DNA from: Vairimorpha apis BRL 01 | Taxonomy: Eukaryota; Microsporidia; Nosematidae | Direction of reading: 5' to 3' | Length of the DNA stretch: 31,589 bases | Assembly (NCBI GenBank): GCA_000447185.1 | Contig: KE647197.1 | Coordinates: forward strand, 1-31,589 | Notes under the pieces: model-generated | The model's database searches: none | What the model was told of the DNA's origin: nothing | What the model saw: only the letters and a program-made list of their open reading frames with translations | Translations under genes and position numbers: made by a program | In this document: in pieces, positions 8,056-16,369 of the stretch | Layout of the letters: each line of letters opens with the position of its first letter | How positions within the stretch are numbered: position 1 is the first letter of the stretch

Positions 8056-9304
8056 TACTACCCCTTCTTACAAGTTTGATGTTTTTTATATGCGTCCAAC
8101 CGGGTTCCTCGTCTAATTTTACCCAATATACCTTTTTACTCGCTTGTGTAATTCGTTTTATGATTAACTCGTATTTATGTCCTATTTTTTCACTATTAAA
8201 TTTTCTTTTATACACTTTGTCACCGATCTTGTACCTTTTACATACAGTATTATGGAGCGGCATATTGTCTTTGTCATCCTTTTCACTAGGAAGATTAAGG
8301 ATGTTGTAGAAGTCGAATCCATTCACTTTTGACCCTGGTGATGCTTTAATCGTTCGATTATAATTATTATTTAAGCAATGTTCTGCTTCTTCAATTACTT
8401 CCTTTATAGTTTTTCCTTTATTAATAGTAAGTGCTTCAGTAATTATCTTATTTGCTCTTTCAGAAATCCCGTTAGAACTCGGTGTATATTCGGGTACAAG
8501 AATTTGTTTAATATTATTTAACTTTAAAAACTTCTTCATTTGAGTATTTCGGAACTGCCTTCCATTATCTGAGATAATGTATTTCGGTTTTGATATTTCT
8601 TTGATCCACTGCTTTAATTTTCCTACTACCTTTTTCGTATCAATCGTCTCAAGAAAATATAATTTTGTAAATCTAGTATATATGTCAGTAATAGACATTA
8701 TATACCCTACCTCTCTCAAAGAGTCTAATTTATATTCATTCAATTTAAACGATCCATAAATATCCGTTGATATCCTTTTAAATTTATAATCAGCCGTAAT
8801 TTTGTTTTCTTTATTAATTTTAAACGACCTGATTTTGATTCTAGAGCATATATTGCATGTTTCTGTTACTCTTTTTATTATTTTGTAAATGTTTTTAATA
8901 TAAAAGTACTTCTTAAGATTATAATACATAGTATTTGTTCCTATATGTAAACTTGATACGTGTATGTTCTTTATAAAGTTGACATATTCTGTTGGTTTAA
9001 TTATAATCCGTTTTTTGCGGTCGACAAGCATCTCTCCATTAGCCTTTCTTTCACATGCATTGTGCACCAATTTATTTAGTTCTGTTCTTTTGCTATTCTG
9101 TCCTATTATTAAACATCTAGATAAATTATCTGCTATCGAATTCTGTTCTCCTTGAATGTGGTAAATACAATGATTAAATTCGTTTAAGAGAAGTTTCCGC
9201 CTAAGTATTCTTGAAGTCTCCTTTTTACTATCATATGTACAATTTTTGTTATCAGTGTATATTTCAACGTAATTTCCTTGGATTATTCTTTTAAAATTCA
9301 TCAA
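8048..9304 (-). pseudogene. RNase H end and integrase of LTR element 2
   Basis: A 418-codon open frame, the longest in the window. It has no start of its own, being the continuation of the polyprotein after a frameshift at about 9302. Residues 12-20 (YVEIYTDNK) and IADNLSR (57-63) finish the RNase H domain, with Asp18 the likely catalytic residue. The integrase zinc-binding domain is His115-X4-His120 ... Cys150-X2-Cys153. The catalytic core is Asp181, Asp246 (ISDNG) and Glu282 (SNGISERAN), with exactly 35 residues between Asp246 and Glu282, the D,D-35-E signature. A GPY/F-like module follows (about 357-413: YKIGDKVYKR, KKVYWVKLDEEPGW). No chromodomain follows. The frame runs through the polypurine tract and ends at TAA (8048-8050) inside the first eight bases of the 3' LTR. 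The integrase itself looks intact. Confidence 0.95.
8061..8069 (-). other. Polypurine tract of LTR element 2
   Basis: On the minus strand AAGAAGGGG lies five bases before the 3' LTR. It is the expected plus-strand primer and also codes for part of the last residues of the integrase frame (RRGSMW). Confidence 0.7.
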
Positions 9305-9847
9305 AACCCTAACACCATCGATAAATATTCTTTCTCAACTATGCTATAATTCAATTCGGGTCCTCGAAACTTCATTGAGTAATATCCGATTATTCTGTTG
9401 TCCTGCCTTTTTAGGCAACCTATCCCTATGTCCGATGCATCGTATTCTAGTATAAATTTTTTTGAATAGTCTGAGAATTCAAGTTTTGTCTCATTAAGTA
9501 TTCCTTTAGTAATTGCATCAATTGATTCTTTCATTTTTTTTGTAATGATTATTTTCATATTGTTTTTATTTACTTTTAATAATTCTGTAATTTCATATAT
9601 TTTTTCAGACATATTGGGGACAAATTTCCTATACCAATTAAGTATTCCTATTAATCTTTGTACGTCTCTTTTTGTTTTGACATCCTATTCAACAATTTTC
9701 GCGCTTTGTCTGTAAAGATTGGAAATATTCCTTCGATATTTACTTTATACCCAAGTACATAAATTTCATTAACCCCTATTTTCAATTTTTCAAAGTTTAT
9801 TCTCACTTCATGATCTAATAATTTTTTTAGTACGGTTTTTAGTATTT
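9301..9847 (-). pseudogene. RT thumb/connection and RNase H of LTR element 2
   Basis: Read on the minus strand from 9847. After a one-base shift in a seven-A run, the frame gives ILEILKTVLKKLLDHEVRI and YVLGYKVNIEGI, the usual gypsy RT end. After another shift near 9680 it gives RDVQRLIGILNWYRKFVPN, the conserved FLG..NYYR-type region. The 103-codon piece 9612-9301 follows in the same frame. It has FILEYDASDIGIG (first RNase H Asp, residue 58) and NYSIVEKEYLSMV (Glu93). It stops at TGA (9301-9303), and the domain continues in the next frame. The ATG at 9612 is an internal methionine, not a start. Confidence 0.85.
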
Positions 9848-10410
9848 CTAGAATTTTTTTGTTTTTGTAAATATCACTATGTCGTTTATATAGACAAAAC
9901 AGTCGGGTATGTCTCCTAAAATTTCAGAAATATATCGTTGAAACAATTTTGGTCCAGGTTTAATACCAAAGGGTAATCGTTTATACTGATACTGTCTGCA
10001 AAATATGTTAAACGCTGTATATTTTCTATAGTTCCGATGTATTTTAATTTGGTTATAACCATTTTGCAAATCTAGTTGACTGAAATACCTATTCGAACAC
10101 ATGTCTATGAGACAATCATCTATTTTCGGTAGGGTCCATGGGTCATCCTCGATATATTTGTTAATAGGTTGGTAATTGATCACAAGTCTAAGATCATTAT
10201 TTTTCTTTTTTATAAAGAACGCTGGACTGGAATATTGTGAATTACTAGGTTCTATGATTTTTTCTCTAAGCAGTATAGTTATTTCTTGTTTTACCTTTTC
10301 AATGTACTTTACGGGCACGCTATATCCTTTATGCTGGATTGGTTGTATTTATTTAGAAACTATAAACTTTATTGACGGTTTATTTTTTATATAAGAAAAC
10401 GTGTCATTTT
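9848..10410 (-). pseudogene. Reverse transcriptase palm of LTR element 2, active site mutated
   Basis: This part copies element RNA into DNA. The 156-codon open piece 10318-9848 is preceded in frame by FSYIKNKPSIKFIVSK, a TAA near 10351, and HKGYSVP, the usual lead-in to gypsy RT. Motifs in order: SNSQYSSPAFFIKKK (residues 25-39), LRLVINYQ (44-50; families usually have Asp where Asn48 sits), motif A FSQLDLQNGYNQI with Asp83, motif B YKRLPFGIKPGP (112-123), and motif C FVYINDIVIF with Tyr143-Ile-Asn145-Asp146. The canonical box is YxDD; here the first metal-binding Asp is Asn (codon AAC, one G-to-A step from GAC). The enzyme should be inactive even without the frameshifts. Its frame ends where an A run shifts the reading at about 9850. 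Confidence 0.93.
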
Positions 10411-11390
10411 TTAAAAATAATACTTAAGCTTTTTATTTAAATCGAGATCTACTTTGTATTTCATCATCAATGAAATCTTTTCAAACAATCGTTCATCAAT
10501 TAGTTCGTCAGTGGTTTTTTGGTTATTAATTATCGGCACCATGTTTTGTTTATTTATTACTAATAACATTTTGTTGTAGTCAATTATGCAAGACTCTGAA
10601 AGTAGAAATTCTGTGCCCAATATTAATTTGACCGGCATTTTTGGTAGTATGTAGAATTTTACTTTATAGATTTTTCCGTTGATTTTCAACCCCGTGGAAA
10701 TGTTCTTAGTCACTTTAGCGCCTTGCCCTCCGGCAAATAATACATTGAGGGGCTTTGTATCCATAATCTTGGAGTCTAGTTGTAGTGCTATATCTTTCCT
10801 AATAAAGTTATGATCGGATCCGCTATCTATAATAATGTCAAAGTTTTTATTCTCCACTTTACATTGTATTTTTATCGCGCACGGTTCATTGTTAGCGCTT
10901 TCTGTAAGAATCATCGTTTTTGAAGCTTTCTCTTGTTTTTGCTTATATTTAGGATCGCCCTTGTTTTTATTATTTAAGAAGCAATCTCTCGTTCTGTGAG
11001 ACGCTGTTTTATGTATTTTGCACCATTTGTTTAATTTAATGCTCGTGAGTTTGTGAGCTTCGAATTTCTTTTGGCCTGCTACAGTTTCTGGACTATAACA
11101 TTTTTCCGAAACTTTGGAATTTAACTTTTGTTTAGTCATAAGATGATTTTCTATTCTTTGCAAATATTCTAAAATTTCTTTAACATTTTCGATTTCCTTC
11201 ACTTGTCGCACAATTTCTAGGCTGGTATATTCACCTAGTCCCATATGAAATGAATCGTAAGTCATTTTCTCTGTTTCCTTTTGATTTAAGCCTTTAATGT
11301 TAGCTAGTACATTTATCACGTGGGAAATCTCATTAAAATATTCAGAGATGAAAACAAAATCGTTTTGTTATATTGATTTAATTTTTAAAG
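10411..11390 (-). pseudogene. Gag C-terminus, CHHC zinc knuckle and aspartic protease of LTR element 2
   Basis: The open frame on the minus strand runs from about 11390 (NDFVFISEYFNEISHV) through 11319 to 10411 and has no true ATG start. Counting residues from 11319: 20-60 are a helical gag end (YDSFHMGLGEYTSLEIV). Residues 99-114 (WCKIHKTASHRTRDCF) are a zinc knuckle with Cys100, His103, His108 and Cys113, that is C-X2-H-X4-H-X4-C, with the second Cys replaced by His. Residues 160-172 (FDIIIDSGSDHNF) are the retropepsin site with Asp165-Ser-Gly. Residues 231-238 (KLILGTEF) match the ILG motif near the protease end. Gag and protease share one frame. The frame stops at 10411 and RT is out of register downstream. 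Confidence 0.92.
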
Positions 11391-11555
11391 TAAAATGTAA
11401 TTTCTGATTTAGGATAAATTAATTGTATAATCTCTTGTCTTAATTTACCATAAATATCAACTATAAATCTCACTTGCAATTTTTTCGTCTTCAATTAAAT
11501 CATAATATATGCATCCCATTGTTTCATCAGACCAATCATTGGCCTTTGCAAGCGT
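11391..11555 (-). pseudogene. Middle of gag, LTR element 2, frameshifted
   Basis: Directly after the TAA at 11556 the same frame continues with TLAKANDWSDETMGCIYY and EDEKIASEIYS, then a TGA. A second frame carries IVDIYGKLRQEIIQLIYPKSE, ending before the protease-linked frame begins. The order and character match the capsid region of gypsy gag (a short Trp-containing helix, then a long helix ahead of the MxLGxYT-type segment). One stop and at least two frame changes break it. Confidence 0.7.
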
Positions 11556-11885
11556 TTAAAATCTATTGAACTCTTCAAAAGAGCAATTTTCAGTTAAATT
11601 TTTTATTTTATATATTTTTACTTTTGTTGTTATATTAGTTCCTTTAATATTTTTATCGAACTCGTAGTACTCCTTGGTCTTTTCTCTGTCCTCGACCTTT
11701 TGTGTAATTGGAGTTTTTGTTTTCATGTTCCCTATTGACTTATCTCTTAATGATATCATTGTGACAAAGTCTTGCGGGAGAGCTCCAAAACTTAGATAAC
11801 TCTCCACGAGGGACTTTGTTGCAACACCTTTGTTTGTATTTAAATAACTTTTATTTGACTTGTTGTGCTGTGGGACGTTCCTCAT
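11556..11885 (-). pseudogene. N-terminal part of gag, LTR element 2, starting inside the 5' LTR
   Basis: A 109-codon frame with an ATG at 11885-11883. The first 42 codons (MRNVPQHNKS ... GALPQDFVT) lie inside the 5' LTR, which ends exactly at a codon boundary (11760). Codon 43, the first internal codon, is again ATG, so initiation could also occur there. The 3' LTR keeps the same 42-codon frame open, with only three nucleotide and two amino-acid differences. The LTR start lies 35 nt after a TATA-like box, which would leave a very short 5' leader. The frame ends at TAA (11556-11558), and gag continues beyond it in the same frame. Function as gag is inferred from its place before the knuckle and protease. 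Confidence 0.7.
11749..11760. other. 12-nt palindrome at the LTR/internal junction of element 2
   Basis: AATGATATCATT is a perfect palindrome that includes the terminal LTR base (11760) and occupies the position of a primer-binding site. No tRNA complement is recognisable. It is also coding: it holds codons 43-45 of the gag frame. Confidence 0.35.
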
Positions 11886-12022
11886 TCTTCTTGCTTCCTA
11901 TCTGTGTTAGGGGGTAGCCCTATTTATATTTTTATTGTTCTATAAATTAAGATAAATTAACAAATAAATTAAATGTTAAATTACAATTGATAAATTACAA
12001 ATGTGGTGATTATTTTACCACA
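11760..12022 (-). repeat. 5' LTR of LTR element 2
   Basis: 263 bp, the direct repeat of 7807-8055. The first 21 bases on the minus strand (12022-12002) form the same hairpin with one mismatch (arms TTACCACA and TGTGGTGA on the plus strand). It contains the TATA-like box and the gag start. Confidence 0.95.
11921..11928 (-). promoter_or_regulatory. TATA-like box in the 5' LTR of element 2
   Basis: TATAAATA followed by GGGCTACCCCC on the minus strand, 35 nt upstream of the gag ATG at 11885. The same sequence is in the 3' LTR. Spacing suits a core promoter with transcription starting a few bases before the ATG. In microsporidia very short 5' leaders are usual. Function is inferred. Confidence 0.5.
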
Positions 12023-12027
12023 ATATT
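12023..12027. repeat. Target site duplication (right) of LTR element 2
   Basis: ATATT follows the LTR end and is a 4/5 match to ATATC at 7802-7806. Confidence 0.5.
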
Positions 12028-13744
12028 GTTTATATAAATAAAAAAATAATCTTTATTGATCAATAAAATTAAGTTTTGTTTTTTACAAACAAAAATTATA
12101 TCTTATATATTAATTCATATATGTTTTAAATTAAAATATAAAACATTAACTTTAATGTATTATTTTAAATACTTTATAAAATTTATGTAAATATACAGAG
12201 ATTGTGCAAATACAAGTATATATTCAAAATTATTAAAATATCAAATATTATCCATAAATATTTAAATATATATTTAATTTATGAAATGCTTTTAATAAAG
12301 TATAATATATAATTTTAAAAAATTCAATTAACATTTGACTAAAATAATTTCTTATAAAATTTGTGAACCAATATTTTAAAAAATACAGAATATAATGCAT
12401 TATTTTTGATTTTATATCTATCTTTAATAAAACAGAAATGTAATATACATTACTCACAGTAATTTTTTATTTATCTTAAAAATTATATGTGATCAATATA
12501 ATTATAAAAAATAAATAAATTAAAATGTTAAAATTACTTACATATATTCAAAATAATATTATTTTGAAAAATATTTTATTACATAATCTACTAAAAAATC
12601 AACTTAAATAATTATTTCAACGATAAACTACATTTTATGCATATAAAATGTAATAAATGAAGTTTAAAATTTTGTTCTTAATAAAGCATTTATATAAAAT
12701 AAAAAAACATAATTTTTTAAATTATGTGTATAAAATAAACCACATGAATATAATAATATTTACATTTCAATTTTATTTTATAAAATATTTATATACTTAA
12801 AGATTGATTAATTTTTTAATGTAAGAAAAATAATATTGCATAATGTTTTGATCAAATATTCTGTTAATTTATATTTTATGTAAATTTTTTAAATATTATA
12901 TTGATAAATTTAATATAACTTTAATATTAAATAAAATATATTATATGCTAACGAAATGAGTAAATTTAATATTAATATGTATGTTCTTATAGTCATAAGA
13001 CTTTTTTACATTTCTTATGTGCAAATTTTAAGTTAATTAGATTTTAAAATACTTATAAATCAATATATATTTTTGAGAATAAATTTAAAGAGATAAAATT
13101 ACACAACTACAATATAGTATTACAGAAATTACAATGTAGTATGTTTTTATTTGTTATATGTATATAAATTATTATTTAAAATAAGACGTAAACGATTTTT
13201 AAAGATTAAAATTCTTTGTTTAATAGTATATAAGATAAAATAGTTATAAAAATGTATTTATAAAAATGTATCTATTATATAAAATATTTTTTAAATTTCT
13301 AGATAAATATGATGTACGAGTTTAATTTTTTAAATATTAATATATATTTGACTTGTTTAACTTTCTATGCTTTTGCAGTTTACAATAAAAATAAATAAAT
13401 ATAACTTTTATATAGCAACTTTTCATAATTTATATAAAATAATAAATAGATTTAAACTAATAGTATAAAATTTATTTTAATATAATTTAAAATAATAGTC
13501 ATAAATTAGTTTTATTAATTTTTATATACTGTATAAAAGTAATGTGTTTATTATAAAATTTATAAGATAAATATTTAATTTAATTTATTTCTACATTCAA
13601 CTGCTTAATTTTTGTATGCTGACATTATTCTCTTTATCATTAAGATTGATTAACCGTTCATCAATATTTTATCTTTTGTTGTATTATTTTAGGACATTTT
13701 GTTTTAAGCGTTTTTAAGTTTAGATCCTCAATATTATCATTTTT
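12028..13744. other. AT-rich spacer, no gene seen
   Basis: Almost pure A/T. A 69-codon minus-strand frame (12248-12457) has only Ile/Lys/Tyr/Phe-rich content and is not counted as a gene. The last 150 bases may be the 3' untranslated part of copy N2. Confidence 0.6.
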
Positions 13745-13749
13745 AAGTG

Positions 13750-14337
13750 ATTTTTGTATAAACAGTTTTTATTTTGCCTCTCCAATCTCATCTTATCTAA
13801 CTTCACTACAATATTGTTCTCGTCCACGCTCTAGAAAAATATTTTCTGAATTTTTCTTTAGAACTAATGATTGTATATATGTATCGAGATTTGGTTAAAT
13901 TTCAAACTCTTTTATATGTCTTTCGTGGTATTTAGTCACTAAAACTATCCCTTAGTATTTTTTTTTGTTTTACATTTATGTATGATACCAAGTTCATTAA
14001 ATTAAAGTCATATTTTCTAATTTTTCATTTTTGACAAATAAAAGTCGATCCTTATATTATTAGTTATTCCAACTTCTAATATAAGATTTACACTTTTTTT
14101 CAATTACCATTATATCAGATTTTTATAATGGAATTTTATGTCAGTAACCAATCGAGTATCAACTCTGATCTTTGTTTTATCATACTTCATAACCTATTGT
14201 ACGGAATGGCTTCTGATCTTATTAAATCTCATTTTTTACATAATAAAATATGTATACATCTAACACTTTGTAATGTCGTTTCATGTAATCAAAATCTAAT
14301 ATATCATCACATCTGGTAGCTAGATAGTTTAAAGTCC
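13750..14337 (-). pseudogene. Zinc finger and RLE endonuclease of copy N2, heavily decayed
   Basis: On the minus strand the finger region reads YLATRCDD then LDFDYMKRHYKV, matching HLATMC...DYTRRHNEV of N1, but the finger His is Tyr and the second Cys is gone. The endonuclease follows with SDIMVIEKK (Pro of the PD pair is Ser), then after a shift LILEVGITN (about 14066-14088), ELGIIHKCKT, VLVTKYHERHIKEFEI and LDTYIQSLVLKK. Several stops and shifts interrupt it. It corresponds segment by segment to 1093-1457 plus 3904-4183, which establishes both as one family. Confidence 0.8.
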
Positions 14338-14942
14338 TTATGTTTGTCCTCTAGTGACCACAGAGCTCTTTCTGTCCACAAAAAAAATTATATCTTGTAT
14401 AATACAATAGATTGCTTCAGATCTAGCCTGATTGTTTCCTTTTATAAGCCATGTAGAGGAGTCTCTAATACTTACTAGATCATGTGTTCTTGCTTTAAAC
14501 AACTTTTTATGATTGGTTCGTTTATCAATTTCGTTGTAAAGCATAGCTTTTTGTGCTTCTACTAGTGTTTTTAGATAGATGTCTCTATCTAGACTATACC
14601 TTACCTTGAGATATACTTTAATCAATGCCATGTGATAAGAGTTTTCCTCTTCTACTTTAAGTATAGCCGCCCGCTTGAGGGAACTATTCCTTGGTTCGTT
14701 TAATGAACTAAACAATGTTAAGTGCATAGTCTCAATTTTATGTTCATTATTTACAAGTCCTCTTCCCATTTCTGCTCTAGGTAGGTATAGTCGTTCCTTA
14801 CATGCTGGTTGCAAATGAACTTGGTATTTGATTAAAACTTGTCGAATGTCGTGATCGAGACTTCTAAAATTCTCTTGTTCGAGTTTTACTAATCTAATAT
14901 GGTAATTAATCTCCGATATTGCATGCTCATTGATGGCTCAAA
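14338..14942 (-). pseudogene. C-terminal (post-RT) domain of copy N2, long open frame
   Basis: An open frame of about 200 codons from near 14940 to 14338, the best preserved part of this family in the window. It reads INEHAISEINYHIRLVKLEQ, then HLQPACKERLYLPRAEMGRG (from about 14820), KRAAILKVEEENSYHMALIK, and ends with HDLVSIRDSSTWLIKGNNQARSEA before a stop. Matching pieces occur in N3 (LQPDCKKRLYLT, about 18311; ELVCIKDNSTWF, about 18630) and N4 (KLQPACRKNQLY, about 21240). This is the region between RT and endonuclease in R2/R4-type elements, thought to be the thumb plus linker. No start codon belongs to it; TTG at 14814 is internal. Confidence 0.8.
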
Positions 14943-15690
14943 TCATGTTCTTGCCATTGAGCTTTGTTTTGCATAGTTTTTCAACTCTTGCTGTATCTCG
15001 TACTTGACTTTATCGAAAGTCTCTCTCTTGACTATATAAGATGCATCCTCGGTAATACCTAAGTATTTATATCCTTGATGTACTTCCAGTATAACTGCAT
15101 CATTTTTGCAATCTGTACAGTTTGTTGCGAATTTTTCACGATTAACCTCAAGTACTACAGTTATAAAGAATTTTTTAGTCTCTTCATTCATTAACTTTAG
15201 GTTGTCTTCAGATTTGACCAGGAGTTTTAAATCGTCAATAAATAGAAGATGATTGTTATATAACTTTTTTTTCATTTTGACATCTACTTTAGTGAATACC
15301 GAGTTAAGTTTTCTGCTTAAGGGATCCATGTATAAGACAAATAATAAAGATGATAATGAGTTTCATTACAAAATTCCTCTCTCAATTTGTTTTTCAAAGA
15401 TTGTTTTCAATCACGACTTCAATTCAATACGCCACATTTTGATCGTGGCTTCAGGCTTCAAGAAATTGTCTTATCCTTCTAAAAAATTTAGTTTTCTTTT
15501 ACATTCCAGTGAATAAGAGTGTTCTATTTAGACTTATGCTTTTTTAACATCAATCCAAATTATCTTTAACATGTCACCATGCTCTTTATTAACTGCTACG
15601 TTGATCATGGCTTGTGCATTATCTCATTGGATCCGTCTAACTGTACTCTTTGGTATTCAGACAATAATTCTCTTTTCTCAACTTTATAAG
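14943..15690 (-). pseudogene. Reverse transcriptase of copy N2, broken
   Basis: RT of a non-LTR element. The upstream half is shifted and stop-ridden: a segment before motif A (LLSEYQRVQLDGSNEIM), motif A IWIDVKKA (about 15539-15564), and motif B ERGIL followed by TAA and TGA exactly where the usual QG would be, then Asn for the usual Asp, then SLSSLLFVLYMDPLSRKLN. The 128-codon open piece 15329-14943 carries motif C LLFIDDLKLL (Phe30-Ile-Asp-Asp) with both catalytic aspartates present, and ILEVHQGYKYLGITEDA, the signature after the palm. The ATG at 15329 is an internal Met of the conserved MDPLSRKLN. The frame then shifts near 14943. Confidence 0.88.
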
Positions 15691-15695
15691 ATAAA

Positions 15696-16369
15696 AATAT
15701 ATAATTATAAATTATTTTTTTATTTAAATATTATTTTCATTTTTTATTATATTGTTATTGATCTTTTTATAAAAACTTTTAGTCAAATTTTTAGTATAAA
15801 AAAAAAATTTGTTGTACTTAATTTTTTAAACCTTAATACATTAAATTATAATATGATAAAAAAATGATGGTAAAGAAAATGCAGGCATGAGAAAAAAAGT
15901 CCAAACATAAAAACTGCTTTTACAAATATAGAAAATAAAACTATTGTATTTCTACTTCTACCTTTGTAACTTTAATGCAATTTTGGAAAGTATAAAGTTT
16001 AGTGAGTGTGTTTGGCCTCAAAGAGCACTCCTAGATATAATGACTATATTTTGTAGAATGTTAAGAAAACGATAAAAAAAGTGTATGATGTCTTTTATAA
16101 AAAATTTAATACTAGCGTAAACCTTCTTAAATACAGGAGAAGAACACAAAAAGTTTTTATAAACAGTAATGGAAAGTAATGCTCAAATAGAGAATTTAAA
16201 CTGTTATGACTTTCATAATGTTTATTGTTATTGATTGAACATTATATAAATTTTAAAGTATAAATAAATAATTAGAAAGGAATGGTACATCGATCGTTTA
16301 GATGAATGACTACAATTACCAAATAAATAAAAATTTTATACAAACAAAACTATTAACAAAAGCTTCATT
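15696..16369. other. Spacer between divergent copies N2 and N3
   Basis: The first 180 bases are AT-rich. From about 15880 composition becomes more mixed, with coding-like plus-strand pieces, for example KKTIKKVYDVFYKKFN and LLKYRRRTQKVFI at about 16061-16150. These may be the decayed N-terminal end of copy N3, but the frames are too broken to assign. No promoter can be supported. Confidence 0.4.

Larger units (their letters stand above)
7807..12022 (-). mobile_element. LTR element 2: Ty3/gypsy retrotransposon, structurally complete but disabled
   Basis: On the minus strand the order is LTR (12022-11760), gag, zinc knuckle, aspartic protease, reverse transcriptase, RNase H, integrase, polypurine tract, LTR (8055-7807). 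RT and RNase H before integrase is the Ty3/gypsy order. The integrase ends in a GPY/F-like region with no chromodomain. Lesions on the coding strand are: stop at 11556, stop near 11459 with a frameshift beside it, frameshift near 11390, frameshift near 10412, stop near 10351, frameshifts near 9850, 9680 and 9302, plus an RT catalytic Asp changed to Asn. The LTRs differ at only four positions over about the first 185 bp in plus orientation, then diverge with a small indel, so the insertion is comparatively recent. Confidence 0.95.
13745..15695 (-). mobile_element. Non-LTR (RLE-type) retrotransposon copy N2, 5'-truncated
   Basis: On the minus strand this holds, in order, an RT (15690-14943), a conserved C-terminal domain (14943-14338) and a zinc-finger/endonuclease end (14337-13750). 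The same order is found in N3, N4 and, for the last part, N1. The readable region starts abruptly near 15690 in the RT region just before motif A, where the plus-strand sequence turns to AT-rich spacer, which fits 5' truncation during target-primed reverse transcription. No N-terminal DNA-binding region is present. It lies head-to-head with N3, about 0.7 kb apart. Confidence 0.9.

Noticed and set aside
8076..9155. Plus-strand frames at 8076-8309, 8577-8759 and 8964-9155
   Set aside because: Antisense to the 418-codon integrase frame, which has full domain support.
10176..10394. Plus-strand frame 10176-10394
   Set aside because: Antisense shadow of the RT region.
11749..11940. Complementarity between the element 2 junction and its LTR as a Tf1-like self-primer
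   Set aside because: Only a gapped partial match (TTATC, TTAAT) exists in the 5' LTR and it is absent from the 3' LTR, unlike the exact 10-base match in element 1.
12248..12457. Minus-strand 69-codon frame
   Set aside because: Same low-complexity residue content as random AT-rich DNA.
14128..14319. Plus-strand frame 14128-14319
   Set aside because: Antisense to the zinc-finger/endonuclease part of N2.
15253..15867. Plus-strand frames 15253-15516 and 15571-15867
   Set aside because: The first and the start of the second are antisense to the N2 RT; the remainder runs into T-rich spacer and is Phe/Ile/Tyr only.
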